A DNA stretch of 64,000 bases from NCBI GenBank assembly GCA_035327565.1, contig DAOLDB010000009.1:1-64000 (forward strand). The letters are read 5' to 3'. Every line of letters begins with the position of its first letter. The first letter of the stretch is position 1. The notes under the pieces are model-generated. The model did no database searches and was not told where the DNA came from. It saw only the letters and a program-made list of their open reading frames with translations. Source of the DNA: JABDLO01 sp035327565. Lineage in GTDB: Bacteria > Bacteroidota > Bacteroidia > Chitinophagales > Saprospiraceae. A program made the translations under genes and the position numbers. Shown here in pieces: positions 46,979-56,869 of this stretch.

Positions 46979-48766
46979 GTGAAAAGGAATGTAATTCAAG
47001 CCGTTAACTTTTTCCTCATTGCCACTTGCACATTGGCAGGACAGTCTCCTATAATTCCTGAAGATGCATGGTCACAAAGATTTATTGACAGATTAGATAT
47101 CCTGTACGGCTCAAATATTTTTACTTCCAATGGTAATTTTCGAAGACATGAGGCATTCAGGCTTGCTGAACATTTATATTTTAATCCGAAAAATTTAAAA
47201 ACAAAAGATCATTGGGATCTTGAATATCTATTGTTAGATAATAACGAGTTTGCTCATCCTGTCAAATCTATGGATAGCCTCACCCAAGAGCATAACAACC
47301 CCATTGTATATATTGATGTAGGAAAACCTTCCGTACTCGACACTTTTGTATTCAGACAATACAGAAGGCCATTCCTCAAATACTTTTACCGGACTCCTGC
47401 ACATTTTTATGAGGTGGACGCTCCAGGATTTACTTTGCGATTAAATCCTGTACTCGACCTTAAAGCAGGAGGCAATTTATTAGGTAATGATATACCATTC
47501 AGAAACCTGAGAGGTGTTCATATTCGGGGTTATATTGATAATAAAGTTTATTTTTTTACGAGTTTGTATGAAAATCAAGCCCGGTTTTTTGATTTTCATG
47601 AGGACCGGATCAACCGGTTTCGGGCTATACCGGGAGCAGGCTTTTACAGCGATTATCAAAGTACTATCATCAACCGCATCCGAGGCCGGGATTTTTTTAA
47701 TGCACAGGGATACGCAGGTCTTTCCATAACCCATAGCATCAACATAGAGTTGGGTCATGGGCGCCATATGATAGGCAATGGTATCCGGTCGATGTTACTA
47801 TCTAATTACTCAGCCAATTATTTCTATTTGAAGTTCAATACGCAGGTATGGAAACTCCATTATCAGAATATATTTGCAGAATTGACTCCTATCAGTTCCC
47901 GTTGGATACCTGGTGACGTATTACTTCCAAAAAAATATATGACCAATCATTATCTCACCTTTAAAGTGTCATCCGGTTTTGAAATAGGTTTGTTTGAGTC
48001 TGTCATTTTCAACAGAGAATCCCGGTTTGAATTACAATATCTCAATCCGGTTATTTTTTACCGGTTTGTCGAACATGCTCTCGGAAGTCCGGATAAAGTA
48101 CTTTTAGGGATGAACACAAGGATAAATTTTGCTAACAGCTTCCAGATCTATGGACAGTTTATCATAGATGAGTTTAAATTAAGTGAATGGCGCGCAGGAA
48201 ACGGATGGTGGTCCAATAACTATGGAATTCAAATAGGATTGAAATATATCAATGTTGGAGGCATTGATCATTTGGATGCCCAATTGGAATACAATACAGC
48301 TGCTCCTTACACATTTACCCATAGAGACACCTTGCCAGAAAATCCAATGTTTTCACCTGCCAGTTACAGCCATTACAACCAGCCTCTTGGACATCCTCTG
48401 GGAGCAAATTTCAGAGAAGTCATTTTGTCTGTCCAATTCAGGGCAAGTAAAAAACTGGATTTTTCGATGCGCTATATACGATCTGCATTTGGCGACGACG
48501 CTACCGGCAGAAATTGGGGAGGGAATATATTGTTGCCTTATACTACCAGAGAAATGGAATATGGCAATCGTTTACTGCAAGGTGAAAGAACGGATGTTTC
48601 ATTATTAGGGTTGGATGCAACCTATGTGCTCGGTCACAATATTTTTTTGGATGTCAATGCAATGTTCAGAAAAAGCAGCAGTACATTGGAGAGGAATACA
48701 GGAACGACAAATTATATCGGAGGTGGGTTACGAATGAATCTTGGGGTAAGAAACATTGATTATTAG
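46979..48766 (+). CDS. Outer-membrane barrel protein, RemB/Wzi-like
   Basis: 595 residues from a GTG start one base after lpxK. The signal peptide ends near CTLAGQS. The mature protein is a long series of amphipathic strands with motifs such as NPVLDLKAGGNLLG, NLRGVHIRGYIDNKVYFFTSLYENQARF and GHGRHMIGNG. In my judgement these match proteins annotated as gliding motility RemB or capsule-assembly Wzi-like in Bacteroidota. It is likely an outer-membrane beta-barrel involved in surface polysaccharide or surface-motility functions; the exact role is unproven. It is followed 9 bases later by metH. Confidence 0.75.
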   Translation: MKRNVIQAVNFFLIATCTLAGQSPIIPEDAWSQRFIDRLDILYGSNIFTSNGNFRRHEAFRLAEHLYFNPKNLKTKDHWDLEYLLLDNNEFAHPVKSMDSLTQEHNNPIVYIDVGKPSVLDTFVFRQYRRPFLKYFYRTPAHFYEVDAPGFTLRLNPVLDLKAGGNLLGNDIPFRNLRGVHIRGYIDNKVYFFTSLYENQARFFDFHEDRINRFRAIPGAGFYSDYQSTIINRIRGRDFFNAQGYAGLSITHSINIELGHGRHMIGNGIRSMLLSNYSANYFYLKFNTQVWKLHYQNIFAELTPISSRWIPGDVLLPKKYMTNHYLTFKVSSGFEIGLFESVIFNRESRFELQYLNPVIFYRFVEHALGSPDKVLLGMNTRINFANSFQIYGQFIIDEFKLSEWRAGNGWWSNNYGIQIGLKYINVGGIDHLDAQLEYNTAAPYTFTHRDTLPENPMFSPASYSHYNQPLGHPLGANFREVILSVQFRASKKLDFSMRYIRSAFGDDATGRNWGGNILLPYTTREMEYGNRLLQGERTDVSLLGLDATYVLGHNIFLDVNAMFRKSSSTLERNTGTTNYIGGGLRMNLGVRNIDY

Positions 48767-48775
48767 GGTATTATT

Positions 48776-51700
48776 ATGGATTCGCAAGTGAAAGAAACAT
48801 TAGACCGGATACTTCAACAAAGAATCATGATTCTGGATGGAGCCATGGGCACCATGATACAGCAATATCAATTGCAGGAAGAAGATTACAGAGGCAAACG
48901 ATTTAAACTTCATCCACATGAATTAAAAGGCAATAATGATCTGTTATCGATTACAAAGCCGGAGATCATTTCAGCCATCCATAAATCTTATCTAGAAGCC
49001 GGTGCTGATATCATTGAAACCAACACATTTAATGGTACTTCCATTTCAATGGCAGATTACGGATTGGAGGATTTGGCATATGAAATAAATTTGGCTGCAG
49101 CGACAATTGCCCGGAACGAAGCGCAAAAAATATCCCTGATCACTCCAAAAAAGCCCAGATTTGTAGCCGGAGCGATTGGCCCTACCAATAAAACCGCTTC
49201 ACTCTCACCGGATGTAAATAATCCGGGTTTTCGAAGCATAACATTTGATGAACTGGTATTATCTTATACCACTCAGATAAAAGGTCTTTTAGACGGAGGC
49301 GTCGATATACTTTTGGTTGAAACCATTTTTGATACACTCAACTGCAAAGCTGCTTTGTTTGCTATTCATAAGGAGTTGGAAGCGCGAGGCATATCCGTTC
49401 CTGTTATGATTTCAGGCACCATTACCGATGCAAGCGGAAGAACTCTCAGTGGTCAAACCGTGGAAGCATTTTGGATTTCTATTGAACATTCTCATCCTTT
49501 CAGTGTGGGATTTAATTGTGCATTAGGAGCACGAGAATTGAGGCCGCATATCCATACCATTGCAGGAATCTCGGGGTGCTATGTCAGTGCCTATCCGAAT
49601 GCTGGTTTACCCAATGCTTTTGGAAAATATGACCAAACTCCAGAAGAAATGCAGGCATACGTCCTCGATTTTGCATCCAGTGGTTTGATCAATATTATCG
49701 GGGGTTGTTGTGGCACCACTCCTCAACATATAAGGTTAATGGCAGAAGCTGTAGAGGGTATCACACCAAGAGCCATACCGCTGATTCAAAGAAGTAGCTC
49801 ATACTCAGGTTTGGAGCCTCTTATCATTCGGGAAAACATGAATTTCATTAACATTGGTGAGCGCACCAATGTAACCGGCTCCAGAAAATTTGCCAGACTG
49901 ATCCGGGAAAAAAACTATATGGAAGCTTTATCCGTTGCCAGACAACAGGTTGAGGGTGGTGCGCAAATATTGGATATCAATATGGATGAAGGATTGCTGG
50001 ACGCTGAAAAAGAAATGGTTACATTTCTTCACATGATCATGTCAGAACCTGATATAGCACGATTGCCTGTAATGATAGATTCCTCCAAATGGGAAGTGAT
50101 TGAAGCAGGATTAAAATGCGTACAGGGGAAAAGTATAGTCAATTCCATTTCTTTAAAAGAGGGAAAAGAAATTTTTGTACAACAGGCACGGTTGATCAGA
50201 AGTTATGGAGCATCAGCAGTAGTCATGGCATTTGATGAAAAAGGACAGGCTGACAACAAAGAGAGAAAAGTAGCTATTTGTGAAAGAGCATACCAAATCC
50301 TAACCGAAGAAGTCGGTTTTCCTCCTCAGGATATTATTTTCGATCCCAATATCTTCGCAATTGGTACAGGGATAAAAGAGCATAATGAATATGCTATTCA
50401 TTTTATTGAAGCCTGCCGTGAGATTAAAAAACGTTGTCCGGGAGCACGAATCAGTGGAGGAGTAAGTAACCTTTCTTTCTCCTTCAGAGGCAACAATACA
50501 GTGAGAGAGGCTATGCATACCGTATTTTTATACCATGCCATTCAGGCGGGAATGGATATGGGCATCGTGAATGCAGGGATGATGGAGGTATATGAAGAAA
50601 TACCTGTTGATTTAATTGAAAAAATAGAAGACCTGATATTTAATCGCCGTGAGGATGCCACTGAGATACTATCATTATACGCTGAAACCATTTCATCCCA
50701 AGGGAAGGAGCGAGTAAAAGATGATGCGTGGCGGCAATGGCCATTAGAACAGCGTATAACACACGCACTGGTTAGAGGGATAGTCTCTCATATCGAAGAA
50801 GATACAGAAGAGGCCAGAAAAAAATTTCCTCATCCGCTATCGGTCATTGAAGGCCCTTTAATGGATGGGATGAATGTTGTCGGTGATCTTTTTGGCTCCG
50901 GGAAAATGTTCCTGCCACAAGTGGTAAAAAGCGCCAGAGTAATGAAACAAGCTGTAGCTTATCTGACACCTTTCATTGAAAAAGAAAAACATGCTTCTGG
51001 TTTGAAGCCCAGAGGAAAGATCCTTTTGGCGACAGTAAAAGGGGATGTTCATGATATTGGTAAAAATATTGTTGGGGTTGTTCTTGGGTGTAATAACTAT
51101 GAAATTATCGACCTGGGGGTAATGGTTCCTATGTCCAGAATCATTGAAGAGGCAAAGCATTCGATGGCAGATATCATCGGGTTGAGCGGCCTCATCACCC
51201 CCTCATTGGATGAGATGGTCAATGTAGCTAAAGAAATGGAACGTCAAAATCTCAGTATTCCACTCCTGATTGGAGGGGCAACCACCTCCCGCACCCATAC
51301 TGCTCTCAAGATTGATACTGTATATTCAGGGGCAGTAATTCATGTACTCGATGCCAGCCGTAGTGTAACCGTTGCTTCGTCACTTCTGTCGGAAGACAAA
51401 AATGCAGTATTGAAATTTAAAGATAAGACCAAAAACGAATACTCTGTTCTTCGCGAACAACGTAAAAACAGAACCTCACACAAGCAATACCTTACACTAA
51501 ACCATGCAAGGAAAAACAAATATCATATAGATTGGGAAAAATACACACCCCCGAAGCCTGCTAAGACCGGAATACATGTTTTCAGAAATGTGGATCTGCA
51601 AGTAGTAAGGAAATTCATAGATTGGACTCCATTTTTCAGTAGTTGGCAATTGGCCGGTAAATTTCCGGCAATATTGAATGATTCAGTGGTAGGAGTAGAA

Positions 51701-52459
51701 GCTACAAAAGTATACCTGGATGCACTGGAGATGCTTGAGATGGTGTGTAAAAACAATCTTCTCCAAGCACATGCTGTTACAGGTTTATTTCCGGCATACG
51801 CTGTAGAACATGATGATATCCTGATTTATCATGAAGGAAAGAAATTTGTAGCAAGAAATCTTCGTCAGCAAGTAAAAAAGGCAGCCGGGCAGCCCTCCTT
51901 TTGCCTTTCTGACTTTATTGCTCCGGAAAATAGTGGTAAAAAGGATTTCATAGGAGCATTTGCAGTAAGCGCAGGTTTCGGCATAGAAAAGCAAATTGAA
52001 CAGTTTGAAGAACAAGCAGATGATTATAACAGTATCCTGCTTAAAGCCATTGCAGATCGGTTGGCTGAAGCTTTGGCAGAATACCTCCATGAAAAAGTCA
52101 GGAAAGAGCTTTGGGGCTATGCCAGGAATGAAAGTCTTACCAATGATGACCTGATTAAAGAAAAATACAAAGGAATCAGGCCGGCACCCGGGTATCCGGC
52201 TTGTCCTGAACATACAGAAAAAGACTTGATATGGGAATTACTTGATGTACACAAAAATACAGGAATCATACTCACAGAAAGCAAAGCCATGTATCCCGCT
52301 GCTTCGGTGAGTGGATGGTATTACAGTCATCCTGAGAGCAGATATTTCGGGTTGGGACACATCGGAATGGATCAGGTGGAGAGCTATGCTAACCGAAAAG
52401 GATGGTCAAAGGAAACAGCAGAAAAATGGTTAGCACCTGTTCTCAATTACGATGTGTAG
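48776..52459 (+). CDS. metH: Cobalamin-dependent methionine synthase
   Basis: 1,227 residues, full length. It transfers the methyl group of methyl-THF to homocysteine through cobalamin. Four modules are visible in order: homocysteine-binding (about 1-330, zinc Cys in IIGGCCGTTPQH), pterin-binding (about 350-620, MNFINIGERTNVTGS, DINMDEG), B12-binding (about 650-890, DVHDIGKNIVG with the cobalt-ligating His) and the SAM-dependent reactivation domain (about 920-1227, RPAPGYPACPEH). The substrate comes from MetF (26738-27691). It is third in an lpxK-led cluster. No cobalamin riboswitch is visible in the 9-base gap before it. Its last 17 bases overlap the end of the convergent GH20 gene. Confidence 0.97.
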   Translation: MDSQVKETLDRILQQRIMILDGAMGTMIQQYQLQEEDYRGKRFKLHPHELKGNNDLLSITKPEIISAIHKSYLEAGADIIETNTFNGTSISMADYGLEDLAYEINLAAATIARNEAQKISLITPKKPRFVAGAIGPTNKTASLSPDVNNPGFRSITFDELVLSYTTQIKGLLDGGVDILLVETIFDTLNCKAALFAIHKELEARGISVPVMISGTITDASGRTLSGQTVEAFWISIEHSHPFSVGFNCALGARELRPHIHTIAGISGCYVSAYPNAGLPNAFGKYDQTPEEMQAYVLDFASSGLINIIGGCCGTTPQHIRLMAEAVEGITPRAIPLIQRSSSYSGLEPLIIRENMNFINIGERTNVTGSRKFARLIREKNYMEALSVARQQVEGGAQILDINMDEGLLDAEKEMVTFLHMIMSEPDIARLPVMIDSSKWEVIEAGLKCVQGKSIVNSISLKEGKEIFVQQARLIRSYGASAVVMAFDEKGQADNKERKVAICERAYQILTEEVGFPPQDIIFDPNIFAIGTGIKEHNEYAIHFIEACREIKKRCPGARISGGVSNLSFSFRGNNTVREAMHTVFLYHAIQAGMDMGIVNAGMMEVYEEIPVDLIEKIEDLIFNRREDATEILSLYAETISSQGKERVKDDAWRQWPLEQRITHALVRGIVSHIEEDTEEARKKFPHPLSVIEGPLMDGMNVVGDLFGSGKMFLPQVVKSARVMKQAVAYLTPFIEKEKHASGLKPRGKILLATVKGDVHDIGKNIVGVVLGCNNYEIIDLGVMVPMSRIIEEAKHSMADIIGLSGLITPSLDEMVNVAKEMERQNLSIPLLIGGATTSRTHTALKIDTVYSGAVIHVLDASRSVTVASSLLSEDKNAVLKFKDKTKNEYSVLREQRKNRTSHKQYLTLNHARKNKYHIDWEKYTPPKPAKTGIHVFRNVDLQVVRKFIDWTPFFSSWQLAGKFPAILNDSVVGVEATKVYLDALEMLEMVCKNNLLQAHAVTGLFPAYAVEHDDILIYHEGKKFVARNLRQQVKKAAGQPSFCLSDFIAPENSGKKDFIGAFAVSAGFGIEKQIEQFEEQADDYNSILLKAIADRLAEALAEYLHEKVRKELWGYARNESLTNDDLIKEKYKGIRPAPGYPACPEHTEKDLIWELLDVHKNTGIILTESKAMYPAASVSGWYYSHPESRYFGLGHIGMDQVESYANRKGWSKETAEKWLAPVLNYDV

Positions 52460-54728
52460 CTTTTACCTCACGTACTATGATTTCATCCATAAACAACCAG
52501 GCATTTTGCCCTCCTCCTGGAGCTCCTATTGGAATTTTTCCAAAATGCTTTGCTTCCACTTTTAAATACCGTAGGGGAGGAACCTTAAAATTAATTTCCA
52601 ATTCACCAATATTCCCTTCCTGATTGTTAAGTGAAAACTCACCCATTGGATGGAAATCCACTCCATCATTGGACATGTAAATAGCAACACTTCCAGGAAG
52701 ATATATCCATTGATTCTCGTTTTGAAAAAATCGGAGATGAATGGATTCTATGGATCTGGGTGTGGTAAAATCCATGGTCACAACCGGATCAGATCCAGAA
52801 AATCCCAACCATTCCCGATCATTGAACCGGTCAACTCTTCCTTTTACTCCATTAACCAGGCTGGAGGCACCCCATCCGGAATAATGCTTTGACGGTGGGG
52901 GTGAAAGCTCGACTATAGCCTCTGTACCCAAATGATTTTCAAATTCAATGTATAATGGTTTTCTTTTCTTTTCTTCAAGGTGCACATAAAATTGATGTAA
53001 GCCTGAATCTTTCAGGGTGAAAACGGGATCATCCTGAGAAATTGATTTAATTTCATCACCCATACTATGAACGACTTTCATCTGTGATGGAAGAGAAAAC
53101 CGTATAGAGACTGGCGATCCACTACCTGCAGAAAATTCCGGTTTAAGTTCATAGATATGATGCGCCAGGTTGACGCCCGTCATTATCCAGAAATTATAGT
53201 GCATTTCAAACCGGTTAATAAAATCAACATAGTCTTTTGTCTTACTCCATAAAGCTTCCGCCAATGCCATTGCCCTGGAATATGCCATATACTCAACCTG
53301 CGAGAATGTTTTTATGTATTCTGTCCAAACATTTCCTTGTCCACCAAGGATATATTTTCTGAATACATCATCAAGCTCTAAAGGCACCGGTTCCCATTCA
53401 TACACTTTTTGGATGGGTGTATATCCTCCGATGGCCAAAGGTTCAGAAGGATCCTCCGATTGATAATGATCAAAATAACAATGAGAACCCGGTGTCATGA
53501 TCGCAAATTGTCTACTTTTTGCTGCCTCTATCCCACCCTCTGTTCCGCGCCAAGACATAACCGTTGCTCCCGGTGCCAATCCACCTTCCAATATTTCATC
53601 CCATCCGATAATTTGCTTACCCTTACTTTGAATATAACTCTCAATTCTTCTAATAAAATAACTCTGGAGTTCATACTCATCTTTCAACTTCAATGATTTA
53701 ATTAAATTCTGACAATAAGCGCTTTCCCTCCATGACGTTTTAGGGCATTCGTCCCCACCAATATGGATGTAGGGTCCAGGGAAGAGATTGGCCACTTCAT
53801 CAATAACATTTTCCAGGAAAGTGAAAGTCTCCTCATAAGGGCAAAATACATCGTCAAAAACACCCCATTGGGTAGCTACTTCATAGGAGCCCCCGGTACA
53901 ACCCAGATCAGGATAAGAGGCTAATGCTGCCAGTGCATGGCCCGGCATTTCTATTTCTGGGATAACCACAATATTTCTTTCCGTTGCATAAGCAACCACC
54001 TCTTTAATCTCTTCCTGGGTATAATAGCCACCATAGGGAACTCCATCAAAAACTTCAGGTCTGTCACTACTATGGCCTACCAGGGTCTCTTTTCTGTAAG
54101 CCCCAACTTTTTGCAAATTTGGATACTTTTTTATTTCAATTCGCCATCCCTGATCTTCTGTAAGGTGCCAGTGAAAATGATTGAACTTGTAAAAAGTCAT
54201 AAAATCCAGATACTTTTTAACCTCCTCCACAGTAAAAAAATGCCTGCAAACGTCCAGATGCATCCCCCTGTAACCGTATTCAGGAAAGTCTCTGATGTTC
54301 ATTTCAGGCAAAGGATATTGAAAATTTATTACTAATTGTTTCAAACTGATCCATGCAAATTGTATGGCAGCAGAACTACCTCCCCTGATATGAATGGTAT
54401 TATGAAATATATCCAAGGTGTACTCTTCCTTACTCATTGTGTCAATGATCTTCATGTCCAAATTGGATGCAGCCATAGTAGACAGGCTGGCTCCCGGAAT
54501 CTGGTCAATCATTTTGCGTAAAAAAGAATGGAGCAAAGGATCATTTTCATACACTTTAATGGTCTTGATTTGCGATACATTTTGAGTAAATCCGATCGAT
54601 TGTGGGGCCGGTATGATCCCGTAACTGTGACTGGATGAGCCTGGTTTTTGTACATTACCTGGAAAGGAGACCATGATCAGGGGAATAAAAAACAAATACA
54701 GATTTTTAGTAAAATGGTATAGTTCCAT
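52443..54728 (-). CDS. GH20 beta-N-acetylhexosaminidase
   Basis: 761 residues: signal-like N-terminus, a GH20b-type alpha/beta domain (about 35-155), then the catalytic TIM barrel (about 160-510) with the Asp-Glu pair in HIGGDECPKTSW (family substrate-assisted mechanism). YRGMHLDVCRHFF and HWHLTEDQGWRIEIKKYP are also diagnostic. The C-terminal about 140 residues form a galactose-binding-like beta domain, perhaps for sugar binding. It removes terminal GlcNAc or GalNAc from chitin fragments, glycoproteins or peptidoglycan pieces. There is no T9SS tail, so it is probably periplasmic or membrane-attached. The 3' end overlaps the metH 3' end by 17 bases. Confidence 0.95.
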   Translation of the reverse strand: MELYHFTKNLYLFFIPLIMVSFPGNVQKPGSSSHSYGIIPAPQSIGFTQNVSQIKTIKVYENDPLLHSFLRKMIDQIPGASLSTMAASNLDMKIIDTMSKEEYTLDIFHNTIHIRGGSSAAIQFAWISLKQLVINFQYPLPEMNIRDFPEYGYRGMHLDVCRHFFTVEEVKKYLDFMTFYKFNHFHWHLTEDQGWRIEIKKYPNLQKVGAYRKETLVGHSSDRPEVFDGVPYGGYYTQEEIKEVVAYATERNIVVIPEIEMPGHALAALASYPDLGCTGGSYEVATQWGVFDDVFCPYEETFTFLENVIDEVANLFPGPYIHIGGDECPKTSWRESAYCQNLIKSLKLKDEYELQSYFIRRIESYIQSKGKQIIGWDEILEGGLAPGATVMSWRGTEGGIEAAKSRQFAIMTPGSHCYFDHYQSEDPSEPLAIGGYTPIQKVYEWEPVPLELDDVFRKYILGGQGNVWTEYIKTFSQVEYMAYSRAMALAEALWSKTKDYVDFINRFEMHYNFWIMTGVNLAHHIYELKPEFSAGSGSPVSIRFSLPSQMKVVHSMGDEIKSISQDDPVFTLKDSGLHQFYVHLEEKKRKPLYIEFENHLGTEAIVELSPPPSKHYSGWGASSLVNGVKGRVDRFNDREWLGFSGSDPVVTMDFTTPRSIESIHLRFFQNENQWIYLPGSVAIYMSNDGVDFHPMGEFSLNNQEGNIGELEINFKVPPLRYLKVEAKHFGKIPIGAPGGGQNAWLFMDEIIVREVKATHRN

Positions 54729-54904
54729 TTTGATATAGGAGGCTTTTTATTTCCCTTCGCTAGCAGGAATTTTAGATTGAATCACCAAATCATAATGGCA
54801 TTAAAAAATATCATCAAAAATAAGAATATTACTGAGGTTTATCATTAACAACTCGTTTGAAACTCATTTACATATCATTAACAGGGAGTCATATGGATAT
54901 GAAA

Positions 54905-54912
54905 TACCTTTG
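54905..54912 (+). promoter_or_regulatory. Candidate -7 element (TACCTTTG) of the thioredoxin-fold gene
   Basis: TACCTTTG, an exact TAnnTTTG match, lies 26 nt upstream of the ATG at 54938. Confidence 0.5.
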
Positions 54913-54937
54913 ATTTCAATAACCCTAAAAAATTTTT

Positions 54938-55825
54938 ATGATGAGAAAAACAGTGATTTTTATTACATTGATTTGGATTGTGCTTTCTGCAAAGGCACAG
55001 TCTGATCACTTATTGGGTATTTGCTCAAAAGATGATTTTTTAAGTTCTTCCCATAGTTCATGGTTCTTGTCCGGTTATGAAAAGTACATTTCTGACCCAA
55101 GTACCATTGAATCTCTGCAAGCACTGGATTTGGAACGATTCACCATAGAGATATATTTTGGCACATGGTGTGGAGACACTCAAAGAGAGTTGCCGAGGTT
55201 TCTGAACATAATAAACCGTATAGGTTTTCCGGAGGAAAAAGTCAAACTGATTGGAGTAGGCACCGGAAGTCAGCATAAGCAATCTCCAAAAGGAGAAACT
55301 ATAGGAAAGGGTATTTACCGCGTAGCTACTTTTATTGTATATTTTGATGGAGTTGAGCGCAATCGCATCACAGAATACCCTGTAGTCAGTCTTGAAAAAG
55401 ATCTCTTTCACATATTTATCAACCAGGATTATGAATCCAATTTTCCCTCATTCAAATGGATAAACTTCTGGTTGAATGAAGGTGATCTCAGCCATCCCAA
55501 CACGTCGGTAAAAGGGCTGGCCCATTTCCTGAAGTCGCGCATTTCAGGCCCTCCGGAATTGAGTTCTTGTGCTAAAGTACTTTTCACACAAGGTTTAAAA
55601 GACGATGCTGTCAATGTATTCCGTGTAAATAATTATATCTATGATGATCAGGCCAGTACCTTTCTAGATTTAGCACAAGCTTATATCAAAGTGGAAAAAC
55701 CTGAAGAGGCAATTGAAACCATCTACCGTCTGTTGAAACTGCAAAATGATGAAGTAACATTAAAAAAAGCTTTGCATTTTCATTACCAGGCAATGAGTGC
55801 AATGCATGATGATGCTCCAAAATAG
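54938..55825 (+). CDS. Secreted thioredoxin-fold protein with CxxT site and TPR-like tail
   Basis: 295 residues: signal peptide about 1-20 (ends SAKAQ), then a thioredoxin-like domain (about 40-180) with FGTWCGDTQRELPRF. The active-site motif is C78-G-D-T81, so the second Cys of CxxC is replaced by Thr and the resolving Cys is missing. The C-terminal part (about 200-290) has helix pairs resembling one or two TPR units (STFLDLAQAYIKVEKPEEAI). It is probably a periplasmic thiol protein with monothiol or non-disulphide chemistry (inference). Confidence 0.82.
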   Translation: MMRKTVIFITLIWIVLSAKAQSDHLLGICSKDDFLSSSHSSWFLSGYEKYISDPSTIESLQALDLERFTIEIYFGTWCGDTQRELPRFLNIINRIGFPEEKVKLIGVGTGSQHKQSPKGETIGKGIYRVATFIVYFDGVERNRITEYPVVSLEKDLFHIFINQDYESNFPSFKWINFWLNEGDLSHPNTSVKGLAHFLKSRISGPPELSSCAKVLFTQGLKDDAVNVFRVNNYIYDDQASTFLDLAQAYIKVEKPEEAIETIYRLLKLQNDEVTLKKALHFHYQAMSAMHDDAPK

Positions 55826-56019
55826 TAATTGTGATGTCCTGAAACGTATAGTATTGTAATATAAATTTTTATTTTTTAATAATATAACGGGAATATTGCT
55901 TAATCCAATTGATATATTTCAGACAATAAGAATAGAAGACTAAGAGGTTACACATGAAATTGTTAAAATTCAAGGGAGTTACAAATAGATCGCATTGAAG
56001 GGCTATCCTCAAGATTCTA

Positions 56020-56526
56020 ATGGGATTAATGGGATGTATTTCTGCAAGGGAAATAAAGTTGACTGATTTATCCATTGAAGTGATAAACTTACCTTTTAAA
56101 GTTGACAGCTTGTTGTATATCGACATGAGAGAAGAATTACTCTCGATGGATTGGGATGTTCCATTAATAGCTACAAAGAGTAAAGAATGGAAAGGAAACC
56201 CGACTTTAAGTGATAATAATAAGATAGATATTGAACGCATCATCAGGCAATCTGAACAGAAAGATAGATTATCAGTAAAAATTGAATACAGGATCATTGA
56301 AGGTGAATGCCAGCTAATAGCCAATTGGAAATCAGTAAGAGAGTTAGCCAAATATACAGCCGAAATTAAAATGTATGTGCCGGAAAGAAATATCACTTAT
56401 ATTTCATATTCAGAAATGAATTATGATCATCCTACTTCAAACGTTACAGAAAAAGGGGTCATGAGGTTATACAATCAAGCTGTAAAAAATGTCACACATA
56501 TGAAATTGAAACAAATTAAAAAATAA
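56020..56526 (+). CDS. Hypothetical protein, possible lipoprotein with disrupted signal peptide
   Basis: 168 residues of unknown family, mixed and charged, with no domain recognised. Cys6 sits in GLMGC, which looks like a lipobox, but only five residues precede it. Reading upstream in the same frame gives an ATG at 55954 (MKLLKFKGVTNRSH), then TGA at 55996-55998, then RAILKILMGLMGC. A normal lipoprotein signal would exist if that TGA were a sense codon. Either the true start is 56020, or the gene is recently damaged by a nonsense change. A 175-codon frame on the other strand (55869-56396) is hydrophobic and Ser/Ile-rich and is taken as the shadow. Confidence 0.55.
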   Translation: MGLMGCISAREIKLTDLSIEVINLPFKVDSLLYIDMREELLSMDWDVPLIATKSKEWKGNPTLSDNNKIDIERIIRQSEQKDRLSVKIEYRIIEGECQLIANWKSVRELAKYTAEIKMYVPERNITYISYSEMNYDHPTSNVTEKGVMRLYNQAVKNVTHMKLKQIKK

Positions 56527-56869
56527 AATCAAAATGTAAGTAATGCGCATATATGTGAGTGAACTGATATTTCTGATAAAACAAGATTTATCAAATTAAT
56601 ATCAGTATTGAAGGAGAATATTAAGTTTATTTTATATGTCTTCTAATAGACACAAACTTTTTCAACTAAACTCCTTTGAAAGAAAACACTAAATTTTGGA
56701 TCATTTTTCCTCAATGGTTTTGGAGTATCTAAAGCTTTAGAGTTGAACAAGAAGAGGAATTACCTTCATATGAAACTGCTAAATTTTACTTCCAATTGAC
56801 CTAAATATATCAAAAAGCCTTAACATCTTTCAAAATACAAAAATATAGGCTGAAAACTTGATATTAACA
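56527..56869. other. AT-rich gap, nothing recognised
   Basis: About 340 bases of AT-rich sequence between the hypothetical gene and the methyltransferase gene. No ORF, hairpin or promoter motif could be supported. Confidence 0.4.

Noticed and set aside
48700..48776. Cobalamin or SAM riboswitch before metH
   Set aside because: The gap to the preceding gene is 9 bases and the upstream sequence is coding; the metF leader is also too short and unstructured.
55996..55998. TGA read as selenocysteine
   Set aside because: It lies in a signal peptide-like segment, no SECIS-like hairpin is apparent and no sel genes are present; a nonsense change or later start is simpler.
55869..56396. 175-codon minus-strand frame opposite the hypothetical gene
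   Set aside because: Hydrophobic and Ser-rich in the way of an antisense shadow; the plus-strand frame has a better charged composition and a lipobox-like start.
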